From Sphaerolaimus hirsutus (taxonomy: Eukaryota > Nematoda > Chromadorea > Monhysterida > Sphaerolaimidae), in contig OZ038457.1 in NCBI GenBank assembly GCA_964036195.1, positions 2,517,180 through 2,581,179 of the forward strand: a DNA stretch of 64,000 nt, in the 5' to 3' direction. Shown here piece after piece: positions 20,671 through 40,017 of the stretch. A program made the position numbers and the translations under genes. The notes under the pieces are model-generated. The model saw only the letters and a program-made list of their open reading frames with translations, was not told the origin of the DNA and did no database searches. The first letter of the stretch is position 1. Every line of letters starts with the position of its first letter.

Positions 20671-21291
20671 GGAGGCGTCTTATTCTAAAAGTCGACAAGT
20701 CCACACAATGCGGTTTTGAGTAAATCGCATTTTAAGTTTCATTTCCACTTCCAGGTCCAAGGTGCGTGTTCAATGGGGCTCTCTCGTGCTCAACATTAAG
20801 TTCCAAATGTTAACAATAAAGTGTCAAATTTTCAGCCCCTGCTCTCAACGTATATGTGAAAAATGGGGTGTCTATAAAATTCTACTCAGACAGAACAAAA
20901 CTGTTTTGGGGAGGAAAATGTACTTGTCTACTTCTTGCACTCGCCGCGTCGCGTCTGCCTTATGGGAAATTTATGGACTTGTCGACTTTTAGAAATTGGT
21001 GTCCATGATGGACTTATCACATTTCTTGCGTTTTTTCCCATAAAAAAGATGCATAAGGTGGACTTGTCGACTTTTAGCCCAAAACTAAGTGGACTTGTCG
21101 ACTTCTTGCCCAATTTTTTTGCATTTTTCTGAAAAATGTCAAATTTGGCACTTTGCCATATGGGGATGTGAAATCAAAAAATTTATGGAAAATTATGAAA
21201 AATGTGCAGGAATAGTCCCAGATGATGTTGCCGGGCCTAACTCAAAATTTTCATATTTTGGACTTGTCGACTTTTAGAATTGGACGCCTCA
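20671..21291. mobile_element. GAGGCGTCC-family element, uninterrupted
   Basis: About 620 bp with ends GGAGGCGTCTTATTC and GAATTGGACGCCTC. Repeated CTTGTCGACTTTTAG units lie inside both ends. It carries the empty TA site (20,921-20,922) of the left-arm insertion. A truncated third copy ends at 48,455. Confidence 0.78.
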
Positions 21292-21353
21292 ATGGTTTTC
21301 AATGATTAGCACCCCTTCCATTTCTGCCTGTTATTTATGTAGCATGTTATAAG

Positions 21354-22037
21354 CAACGATGGCAAAAACACACATATTAAATACGGAAACTCATTGAGTT
21401 TCTGTGTTTTTGTTTAACACAGAAACACGGAAACTCAAGAATTTTGAAAAACACAGAAACTCAAATGAGTTTTTTATTGGAGAACACGGAAACACAGAAA
21501 TTACGGAAATGTTTTTTGAGTTTTTTTATCCAAGCAATTGAAGGCACAATATTTTAACTGAACAATGTGTGTATGTGCATACATAAAGTATAAGTGATCA
21601 AAGTGTTGAGGAGTGTCCATCGGGGTCTGCTAGCTCACACAATGGAGCTGAGGGCTCCTCACCTCCCAAGCTGTCAAAGGTAGTGGTCACCCATTCGGAA
21701 CTACCTCCAGCGAACTAATGAAAATTTTCCAATACACAACAAAACGTATGCAAAACCAATATTTGATAAACAAAACCCACGGTTTCAACAGTAAAATGCA
21801 ACTTTTTGTAAAATAACTTGAGTTTTTACAAAAAAACTTGAGTTTTTACTAAAAAACTTGAGTTTTTATCAAAAAAACTTGAGTTTTTACCAAAAAACTC
21901 AAGTTTTTTCAAAAAACACAGAAATAAAACACAGAAACTCAAGTTTTTTTTGTAAAAAAACTCAAAACACAGATATTCATTTTTGAAAAACTCAAAATAC
22001 AGAAAGTGTTTTTACTTTGATAACTCACCCATCGTTG
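21354..22037. mobile_element. CAACGATGG-family hAT-like MITE, private to the right arm
   Basis: Ends CAACGATGG and CCATCGTTG with a perfect 8-bp duplication GTTATAAG (21,346-21,353 and 22,038-22,045). The left arm has the site once (9,853-9,860). The interior is dominated by variants of AACTTGAGTTTTTAC and AACACAGAAACTCAA. Confidence 0.93.
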
Positions 22038-22334
22038 GTTATAAGTCAAGATATAATCAAAGTGTTTACTAAATCCGACATGCTCTTAAAGTATGAGTCA
22101 TCGCACTCAATTTTATTTACCTTTCCTTTTTATTTTATTTGTTGCAATGGAATATGTTTGATATACATGACATAATCAACGAAAAAATGTAAGAATTTTC
22201 TTCGAAGAAATAACCACTTGTATATATTGCTATCCCACGCTACCTCTAGTCCCTACTTTTGGCTATTTTGGTAAAAATTCATTTAAATTTGAAAAAAAAT
22301 TGATTTGACCTTTTTTCAAATCAAACCCCTTGAA

Positions 22335-22829
22335 CAGGGGTCTCCAGGATTTTGGCCCTCGCGGGGGCTGGATGGATATCAAATCGCACCGCCGGAGGGA
22401 TAGATAGCTGAAAATTTTCTGGGGGGGCTGGCGGGGGCACAATATATAGGCTTTTTCAAGGTTAAGAAGGCAGAAAGGGGAAAAAATCGCTAATAATCAG
22501 TTAAAAGTAGCCAAAAGTAGGTATAAAATGGCTAAAAATAGCTATATAATCATGTATATCGCCAGAAAGCACGAGTTTGAAAGTGGAAAACTATAAAAAG
22601 GAGCGAAAATTAGTTATTTTGAGCGAAAATTGGGGCAAAATTTCTAAAAAAACCACTCCAGATAGATTTGGGTTGAGCTGAGCGATTTGGGGGGGGGGGG
22701 GGTCTTTGGGGGTAGTAGCCAAAATTTTTGCCTCGGGCTTGATAGATGGCTGAGCGGCCTCCGGAATAGATAGATAGCTGGCCGATTTGGGGGGGCAGCC
22801 CCCCCCCAGCCCCCCCTAGGAGACCCCTG
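22335..22829. mobile_element. CAGGGGTCTCCAGG-family hAT-like MITE, private to the right arm
   Basis: Ends CAGGGGTCTCCAGG and GGAGACCCCTG with a perfect 8-bp duplication CCCTTGAA (22,327-22,334 and 22,830-22,837). The left arm has one copy of the site (9,543-9,550). The interior has GATAGATAGCTGA units and G/C runs. Relatives of the interior lie at 5,838-6,250. Confidence 0.94.
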
Positions 22830-22837
22830 CCCTTGAA

Positions 22838-23696
22838 GAAATCATTTTTGATCCTTGGATGTTTCTGCTAGGATGGCAGAATTCACCGTACCATCATATC
22901 GCATTTTTGAAAATTTACCGTACCGCACCATTTACCCTACCGAAATTTACTGTTTACTGTACCGTATCGTATACCGCATTCTCTGAAACTTACCATACCA
23001 TGTACCGCACTTGTTGACCGCAGAAATTGCGGTAAATTTTACTTATGATTACCTTAATTTTTCAAAATTTTGGTAGCAATTCATTTGGTATTTATGAGAT
23101 TATTTGCACGCAAGCGCGCAAATTTCACAATATTGTTTTCACTGATTTGCAGCCCCTCCATTTCTGCGTGCTTTTATTGTTATAGGTATATTCGTCATGA
23201 TTTACATTAGTATAGTATAGTATAGTAGTATAGTGTGATGTTATATTGTTATAAATATGAATATTATAATATACCATTGTTAAAGTGTTTATAAAATCGC
23301 CCCAACGTGCTTAGTCGGGCACGCCTACCTCCCTAATTAAATCTGAGCCCAGGTGTCACTTTCACAAGGTGTCCAACAACCTACAAGCTTGCGTGCACAA
23401 ATCACATGGTTTCTACTTTCTTCATTATGCTTGATTGATAGCAAATATCTATTTGTTTATGCAAGGGCCCCCGCACCGCGGTATTACGACCTTATTTTTA
23501 TAGGTGAAATTTTTATAGCTCGCCACCGAACCGTATTATAGTTATTGAGGGCACCTAATAACATTTTTCCTGTTTTTCTGTAACATTTTTATAACACTTT
23601 GTGTTATGTTGATGTTGCTGATGTTTCACTTTGATATCCGAGCAAATTTTTCACTCCTCGATCTATCTGAATATAGTTCATGTTAGGAATTGAGGA
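22838..23696. other. Right-arm repeat-rich flank, no gene
   Basis: Matches left-arm about 8,770-9,540. Contains a GGTAC/GTACC-rich remnant at 22,880-23,010 and AT-rich sequence. No exon recognised. Confidence 0.6.
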
Positions 23697-23888
23697 GGTG
23701 GGTAGGGAGGATACCGTTCCGTATCTGTGCGTAACGTATCCTCGTACATTTACCTAAGTAAAAACTGATGCAAATGATTTGTTCAACCTTCATGGCAAGA
23801 CTTTATGGCTTTGATTTCAACACATGTTTTAATCTGGCGATTGCTGCATGTGCATTCTATTAGTGCACGAGTATTTTTTTGCCACAGA

Positions 23889-24498
23889 TAGGGTTCAAAC
23901 GGGATCCCGATCCCGATCCCGGATCCCGTGAAATTCCGGGATTTAGCAGTCCCGATCCCGATCCCGATCCCGAAACCCCAATCCCGATCCCGATCCCGAT
24001 CCCGAAATCTCAAAAATACCAATCCCGATCCCGAAAATTTTCAAATCCCGATCCCGATCCCGAGAAACTCCCAAGTCCGGGATCCCGATCCCGGAAAAAA
24101 ATAGTGGAAATTATAAGAAGTGAAATAATGACGTTTTTGCATGCAAAAAAGTGGATGCAAACCCCCAGCGTCAATTTTATGCCACTTTTCTGGCATCCAA
24201 CAGTGTTTTGAGACCTTTATGAACAACTGTGAATGCCATAAAAATGGCCAAAATCTCTATTCCTAGAACCCAATCCCGATCCCGGAAAAATGCCTATCCC
24301 AATCCCGATCCCGATCCCGTGACCCCAATCCCGGCCAATCCCGATCCCGATACCGATCCCGAAATCTCAAAAAACCAATCCCGATCCCGATCCCGATCCC
24401 GAAACCCCAATCCCGATCCCGATCCCGATCCCGAAATCTCAAAAAGTGAATCCCGATCCCGATCCCGATCCCGAAAAGTCAATCCCGTTTGAACCCTA
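23889..24498. mobile_element. TAGGGTTC-family hAT-like MITE, GATCCC core
   Basis: Ends TAGGGTTCAAACGGG and CCCGTTTGAACCCTA with a perfect 8-bp duplication GCCACAGA (23,881-23,888 and 24,499-24,506). Over half of it is arrays of CCCGAT hexamers; the unique middle matches 12,480-12,912. Asp-Pro-rich open frames here are artefacts of the hexamer. Confidence 0.93.
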
Positions 24499-24617
24499 GC
24501 CACAGATAGAGGATTATTTCATCCTCGGTCTTCTTTGATCTTTTCCGTTCCTTGCTTTAATCCAGTGGAACAGGGAACTCCATTTACTAGTGCATCTGCT
24601 TGGTTTGCGTGTATGTA

Positions 24618-24682
24618 CAGGGTGGCCCACGTCAGGCCCACATCAGCAAATTTTAACGGTGCTCCTGACGGGGGCCACCCTG
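24618..24682. mobile_element. 65-bp CAGGGTGGCC element, TA target
   Basis: Ends CAGGGTGGCCC and GGGGCCACCCTG, TA on both sides. One of the smallest complete-looking elements here. Confidence 0.6.
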
Positions 24683-24720
24683 TATTTATGTGGATGTGTT
24701 ACGCACAGATACGGAACAGG

Positions 24721-25170
24721 CAGGGACGTATCCAGGATTTTTGAGCGGGGGGGGGCTGCTTGTTTACGGAGCCCGGCGAACGGGGGGGGCTCAGCCCCCC
24801 CCCCCCCTAAAATTTTTCCCTATATAGGGACGGAAAGGCGTTTTGGCGCTAGCGCCATACAAAGGCGCCACACCATGGCGTTATTGGCGTTGGCGCCAGC
24901 GCCAGGAACCGCTTTATATGTATGTAAATATGCATACATTTACAGCGAAAGTTGCAAAAATATGCTCATTTCCGAGGATCTGTGTTTACAGGGACCGATC
25001 CGCTGAAAATACAATGCATCGGGAAGACACTGCGCGCTTGCGCGCAAAATTTTTGAGAAACATAGAAAAATATACATGAAAAGTTGCATTTTCCTTGACT
25101 TTTTAGGTCTCACCCCGGGAAGGGGGGGGGCTGCAGCCCCCCCGCCCCCCCCCCCCTGGATACGTCCTTG
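24721..25170. mobile_element. CAGGGACGTATCC-family hAT-like MITE, GGCGCC core
   Basis: Ends CAGGGACGTATCCAGG and CCTGGATACGTCCTTG with a perfect 8-bp duplication GGAACAGG (24,713-24,720 and 25,171-25,178). The interior has G and C runs, clustered GGCGCC/TGGCGCCA units near 24,840-24,905 and a GCGCGCTTGCGCGC palindrome. Sister copy at 28,557-29,004. Confidence 0.93.
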
Positions 25171-25278
25171 GGAACAGGAATCTGCCGATGGCCCAGGCCC
25201 CAAATCCATTACTAACGTAAGGCGCTCTACATATTGAGCTTGGCCCCAGGGGCTAGATTTGAGTAGGATATAAGGAAC

Positions 25279-25421
25279 TAGGGTTGAAACGGGGCCAGTT
25301 TTCGGACCAGGACCGGGACCAGAATATTTTGTCGAGACTGGCATTTTGTTATTGTCGGGACCGGGACCGCCCCAGTCCTGACTTTTCGCCGAACCGGGAC
25401 CGTGGTCCCGTTTGAACCCTA
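25279..25421. mobile_element. Short TAGGGTTC-family hAT-like MITE, GGACCG core
   Basis: Ends TAGGGTTGAAACGGG and CCCGTTTGAACCCTA; flanking octamers TAAGGAAC and GCAGGAAC agree at 6 of 8. Partner of 8,532-8,674. Confidence 0.82.
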
Positions 25422-25588
25422 GCAGGAACAACTCGAAAAAAATGTGTTCATCAAAAGACAACATTCTAATTGAATTTGTCTCCAGTTCCCACCCGAAAGT
25501 AAGCGGAACCAATCGCTTCTCCTTCCACACAATACACCCAGTCAACTGAATGTAAATATAAATAAATAGACATCGCTCTATGGCCCCC

Positions 25589-25737
25589 CACACGCTAGTT
25601 GACATCGACACCAAATGTCAACTGGTTCCGTTCCCAATTCAACGCTTAGGTTTGAACGTCGATCACCGGCTCGTCAGCAAGCTTCGAATCGGGATCACCA
25701 CCAGTTGACATTTGGTGTCAATGTCAACTAGCGTGTG
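25589..25737. mobile_element. Short inverted-repeat element, CACACGCTAGTTGAC family
   Basis: Both ends read CACACGCTAGTTGACAT and continue about 20 bp inward with GACACCAAATGTCAACTGG. Superfamily undetermined. It lies 68 bp before the transmembrane exon. Related copy at 36,885-37,036 and remnants at 12,915-12,970 and 20,190-20,240. Confidence 0.75.
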
Positions 25738-25804
25738 TGGGCCCAATATACCATCATGCCACAAACCATCATCTCACACGCATTGTATAGCCCGTCCCAC
25801 CCAG

Positions 25805-35196
<9,392 letters not shown>

Positions 35197-35447
35197 AGGG
35201 GGCATTTTGGATTGGTGTTTGGGGGGTAATGTGGCTGTGGGTTGATTGCTCGGTTCGCCCCCCCCCCACTTAAGGCGTCGTTTACACGGATTTTCTGTGA
35301 CGACAAAAAAAGGCAATTTTGCAACTGTTCTTGTGGAATCAACGTGAAATATATTACATGTGTGATGCCTCAATTGATTGTGATTGTGCCAGCTTCACTG
35401 CCTTGGGCAAACATCAAATTCCATAATTTCCCTAATCACGCATACTA

Positions 35448-35739
35448 AACACCTTCCCGATCAAGTCCGACCCCCCCCCCATTTTTTATTTTACTTCTGA
35501 TGTCCTATCTCCAGTTCTAGGACGTGCCAGAAGCTGAAACTTGGGGTAGATATTGGCGCGACCCCCCCCTACTTCGCTTGAATTGGAGGGGTCGCGGCGA
35601 CCCCTCCAATGCATGCGAAGTAGAGGGGGGTTGCGCCAATATCTACCTTAAGTTTCAGCTTCTGGCGCGTCCTAGAACTGGAGATAGGACGTCAGAAGTA
35701 AAATAAAAAATGGGGACCGGACTTGATCGGGAAGGTGTT
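35448..35739. mobile_element. AACAC-family MITE, TA target
   Basis: Ends AACACCTTCCCGATCAAGTC and near reverse complement, TA on both sides. The arms are nearly perfectly complementary, so the element is essentially one hairpin with a loop near 35,595. Short relative of 10,307-11,782. Confidence 0.85.
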
Positions 35740-36884
35740 TAGATCACACTTTTTTATGCCGTTTATAGCACCCTGGTGCAATGCAAATCACCGGGTGCTA
35801 TACTATGATAGGGTTGAAATGCTTTTGATGAACCTCAGCAATATTCCCATGACCCAGAAATCACTGAACACAAGCGCCACTTCAAGTTACTCTGGTGAGA
35901 TACACCAGAAGCGTTTGATGTGGCCGCAGCATGCACTTAAATATGTGTGTAATGTGTGCAAAACAACGCCGCGTGCCATGCAACCTAATTCCCATGCAAC
36001 AGATGGTCTTGTGATCTTTCCTCATCGCAATATTATTTACGATAAGAGATGATCACCAAAAAATTTTCGGATGAGAAGTCAAGCACCCGGGTGCTTTACT
36101 TGGAACAATTTGCACAGCATAGCACCCCGGGAGCTTTGAACGGGGGGGTGCTTTGATCGGAGAAATACGGTAATGGGGTCGATCAAATAATGATCAATTG
36201 AGGCGTTCGATCTATCTACTAATTGGTTTTCATCCCAAAATATGGTTGACAAAAATCGTAATTTTTTTCGTCACAAAGAATCCGTGTAACACTGCCTTAC
36301 GATTTCGAACGTTGAATTTTTATTTCATTCATAGGAAAACACTTGAAAATGAATTTTTGAGAAATTTGAAAACTGAAAACTATTTGTGTAAAAAATTTGA
36401 AACTCAAATTTGAAAAATTATTCAGGAAAAAACACTTTCTATGTATATAGATTTAAACACTCTTTTCCAAACGGTTTGCCATCGTTACCCCCACCAAGAC
36501 CACTTTGCAAGCATTTGCACTTTTTGCCATGTCATTGTGTTTCTAGCTAGCACATTTTACTGTAACTTTGTGGTGACTTTACGATGTGCCCAGTGTTCAC
36601 ATATTTGGTTTTGTACACCTTTGGCCCATTGCCAACTTTTCTCACTTGCTGCGTTTGCCGCCTTGCGGCCCTCACGTGTATAATATTTATTTGCTGGATT
36701 TAGGTGGATTGCATACATAATTGTTGGCTCTCTTAGCTTGCGAAACTAGTCACATGTGATACTTGGTGGGTCGATTATTTAGTGCAAAATGCAAATCTAT
36801 TAGCTGATAGGTCAGAAAATTATAATATTGTATTAAACTCCGCCCCACCTGGTGTCATGGCGTCATTTCTGATATAAATTTAGT

Positions 36885-37036
36885 CGCACACTAGTTGACA
36901 GATTCTAGGTTCTACAGATTCATTTGCAACATGCAACACTGTTGCATTTGAACGTCGTTCGTCGGCTCGTCAGCAAGCTTTCAATTGGGATGGGAACCAG
37001 TTGACATTTGGTGTCCTAGTCAACTAGTGTGTGCGA
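36885..37036. mobile_element. Short inverted-repeat element, CACACTAGTTGAC family
   Basis: Begins CGCACACTAGTTGACA and ends TAGTCAACTAGTGTGTGCG. Same family as 25,589-25,737. Confidence 0.7.
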
Positions 37037-37859
37037 GGCCATTTGTCAACTCGTGGGATTGGGCCCTGGCAGCCGGTGAACATGAGCTCATAAAATGTAA
37101 ACGTCCTGATGCGCACTTCTCATTTTGCAGATGATATTTTGCATATTGAAAATGCGCTTAGGACGATTTTGTTGTCGTTTTTTTCTTTTTTCAACATTTC
37201 TAAAATCACTGTCCTTCACATTTCCGCAACATTCTGGTTATTACTATTTATTCCACTATACTTTCACATTCGCACGTGGATATTTGATTAGGTGTTGTGT
37301 TTAATTAATTAGTATTTCATTATTTTGTACGAATTTTTCTGGGCACATACACGCACTGGCTGTGGATAAAAGGCTCTTCCTTTCACGTTTTTGTTGCATT
37401 TTTTGTGAAATTTGAGATTTGACGCTGCTCGTTTAATGTTTGCGTATTTCGACATCGGGGGCATTTTTTCACGTGAAAATATTTATGTGTATTCGGGTTA
37501 GCGTTCCAAATGTTTCGGAAAATTTAAATTTTTGATGGTAGGTTTCCTGGGAGAATATTAAATTATGTTTTCTTAAAATCACGCACTTTTTAGCTCGACT
37601 TTTAGTGTCATGTTTTGGATCGCTAATTGGCGTAGAGTGACGGTGTCCCCTGGGGCCAGTCCCGCACCATGTAGAATTGAACGCAAATTTTTCTAATGAA
37701 AAAAATGGCAAGAGATTACAATTATTTTTTCTATTACAGCGAATTTTACATTTTTCTGACACTTAAATTTGCCTGATATTTACATGGTGCAGAACTGGTC
37801 TCTGTTTATTGCAGCACACGTTTACCTGGGGCCAGTTCCGAAAATTCAGAAGTGAGAGG

Positions 37860-38010
37860 TAAAATGGCAAATGCGAAGTGACATGAGAAGTAAGAAGTTA
37901 ATTGAGAAGCAAAATGGCAAATGCGAAGTGAATTTTTGTAAATTCACTTGCCATTTCACTTCTCTTTTGCCAATTTACTTCGCATTTGCCATTTTACTTC
38001 TCCCTTCTCA
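37860..38010. repeat. Inverted repeat of GAAGTGA/GCAAATGCGAAGT units
   Basis: Units such as AAATGGCAAATGCGAAGTGA occur twice on one side and as their reverse complement on the other, centred near 37,940. It would fold into a long hairpin. Similar ACTTCTC-type sequence lies at 2,745-2,820. Confidence 0.75.
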
Positions 38011-38235
38011 ATTTGCGGAACTGGCAATAGTTGTTGCTTTCTTTTCGATTTTACCGACATTTTCACGACACATCAGCAAGCTACGAAATGGGTTAAAATG
38101 TCTTTATTTTTATTTTCTATTGACTTTCAAATCACCTCAATCACGAAACTGTTCCACTTTTCACTTATTGTTGTGCTTTGTACGTTCTGGAAATATGGGG
38201 CAGTGTGTTTTGAGCCGTTTTGAGTGCGTCTGGGG

Positions 38236-38741
38236 TAGGGTTCAAACGGGACCGCGGTCCCGGTACATGGTTCGGCAAAATGTCGGGACTGGGGCGGTCC
38301 CGGTCCCGACAATCGCTAAAAGCCAGTCCCGGTCCCGGTCCCGTTCCCGACCACCCAGTCCCGGTCCCGGAAGTTTTTAGTGGTCCCGACAAGGGATGGA
38401 AAAAATGTCGTTTTTTCCATCCCTTCTACAAATTTTTTTCTACGCTCCTAAATATAGTCGCAAAGCCAAGAAATACAGATATACAAGACAAGCGGTAGTA
38501 ATTTACGATGTTATTGATAGCATTCTAAGTGTTGATTTTGGCCAAAAAATCCGTTTCTGATGACCCAGTCGCAGTCCCGGTCCCGACAAATCGCAGTCCC
38601 GGGTCCGACACCCCAGTCCCAATCCCGGTCCCGACAATTGAAAAATGCCAGTCCCGGTCCCGACACCCCAGTCCCGGTCCCGGTCCCGACATTAGAAAAT
38701 TTTTGGTCCCGGTCCGGAAAACTGGTTCCGTTTGAACCCAA
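38236..38741. mobile_element. TAGGGTTC-family hAT-like MITE, GGTCCC core
   Basis: Starts TAGGGTTCAAACGGG and ends CCGTTTGAACCCAA, with a perfect 8-bp duplication GTCTGGGG (38,228-38,235 and 38,742-38,749). Layout as 33,685-34,169. Confidence 0.93.
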
Positions 38742-38831
38742 GTCTGGGGGCGGTTCAAAAAGTTGACAAGCGACAAGAAAATTGGGAAATGGAAAATATC
38801 TGCAAAAAAAATAAATACCGATGGAGATTTT

Positions 38832-38965
38832 GAAAACTCGTGAATCAGTTTCAACGCATTTGAGTTTACTGAATTAGGGTGTCCGGAAACTATAGTTCAT
38901 AAGGATTGAGAATAAATCATTCCGGTGAACTCAAATGCGTTCAAAACTGTTTTATGAGTTTTCAA
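38832..38965. repeat. Imperfect hairpin, arms ~36 bp
   Basis: Left arm from GAAAACTCGTGAATC to GCATTTGAGTT pairs with the right arm from AACTCAAATGCGTT to GAGTTTTC. No element ends or target duplication recognised. Confidence 0.65.
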
Positions 38966-39239
38966 CGTTGCTGTTGGAAACTAGCGGGCGTAGGCACAAA
39001 AGTAACAAATATAACAGACTTGGCATATTTACATGTGTTTGACATGGATTGCTTCAAATTCCGCCAACATTTCCGGAATGCACAAAATGTTGTAGATATT
39101 ATAAATAGACTGTTTTCATACTCTATTTAGTGGGATTTCGCACCCAGGCACTTCTTATGACTTTTAAGGTTAAATCGGAATGATGTAAACTGCCAACAGA
39201 AAGTTTGTTACAGCAGTGTTTACAGTGTCCGCGACTGGA

Positions 39240-39360
39240 AAAGTGATAAGTGGTATGTCAAGTGACAGTCTTTTGTGTCAAATGATTTGCAAGTGATATG
39301 TCAAGTGACTGTCACAAGTGTATTATGTCAAGTGACAGTCACAAGTGATGTCAAGTGATA
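39240..39360. repeat. GTCAAGTGACAGTCACAAGTG repeats, left cluster
   Basis: About five degenerate copies of a ~20-bp unit containing the near-palindrome TGACAGTCA, ending exactly where the inverted-repeat segment begins at 39,361. The same unit in the same orientation resumes at 45,855. Confidence 0.75.
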
Positions 39361-39534
39361 CAGTGCGCGCAGAAATTCCTGTGCGTATTGGCACCGACCC
39401 AAGTGCCACCGTTACTCCGCGCACTGGATATGGTGGCACATGTACAAATTGTGTCGCAATATGAATGTCTTGGTTATATCTACTGTGTCATCGAGCAAAA
39501 TCGTGGCTTCAGATTAGAAATTTTGTTGCTGAAA

Positions 39535-39624
39535 ATGGATCCCGACGACGATTTTATCGCCGTTGACAGCACTCACTCCACGTTAGAAGATGAGGATGAC
39601 TTAAATGTTGCTGCCGATGAATAA
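39535..39624 (+). CDS. Short acidic open frame, 29 codons
   Basis: Starts AAAATGG, a good initiation context, and encodes MDPDDDFIAVDST then an Asp/Glu-rich run, ending TAA. An in-frame upstream extension exists. It may be the first coding exon of a product of the surrounding element, but no donor is obvious. Not recognised. Confidence 0.25.
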   Translation: MDPDDDFIAVDSTHSTLEDEDDLNVAADE

Positions 39625-40017
39625 CCAAACAATATATGAGGGCAGACTATACTAAGTGGACATCTGAAAAATGTCACCGAGAGCTTGATTTGGAAAGAAT
39701 TCACTGAGCAAAAAGCCTCTAAAAAATTTTTACGCTTACGCTTTTATTTACGCTTTCCTAGGTATTCGAAAAATACCTTACGCTTTCAGTATCCATACTC
39801 AAAATTTGTAAAGTGTATTTACGCTTACGCTTACGCTTTCCAAAAATACCTGTATTTTAACAACTCTGGTCGAGCGTACGCACAGGGGGCTAAAATTGTG
39901 TGCGTTTTCTGTCGAATGTAAGAAATCGTAGAAATTTAACTGTCCATTTAATTTATTCCAACAGTCACAGCAGCGCTCAGTGAGGTATCGTTATCGAGCT
40001 GTTATGATGCGCTAATA

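Larger units (their letters stand above)
23697..25190. mobile_element. ~1.5-kb insertion private to the right arm, carrying three smaller elements
   Basis: The left arm runs GGAATTGGGTGCCCCAAA without interruption near 8,745-8,770, while here the two halves are about 1.5 kb apart. The insert holds the MITEs at 23,889, 24,618 and 24,721. Its own ends are not clear enough to class. Confidence 0.6.
35197..38235. other. Downstream of the right phosphatase: repeats, no gene supported
   Basis: Contains the phosphatase 3' flank, MITEs at 35,448 and 36,885, a region with GGTGCT-type units (35,765-36,170) ending in a CCGTATT-like right end, AT-rich sequence and inverted repeats near 37,860-38,010. 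The longest open frames (about 70-110 codons) show no domain, splice context or codon bias that I trust. Confidence 0.6.

Noticed and set aside
23879..24503. Asp-Pro and Arg-Asp repeat open frames on both strands
   Set aside because: They are translations of GATCCC and GGACCG hexamer arrays inside MITEs. Similar frames occur at every such element.
36441..36683. 80-codon Cys-rich frame as a secreted peptide gene
   Set aside because: No convincing signal peptide, splice site or start context, and it lies in repeat-rich sequence.
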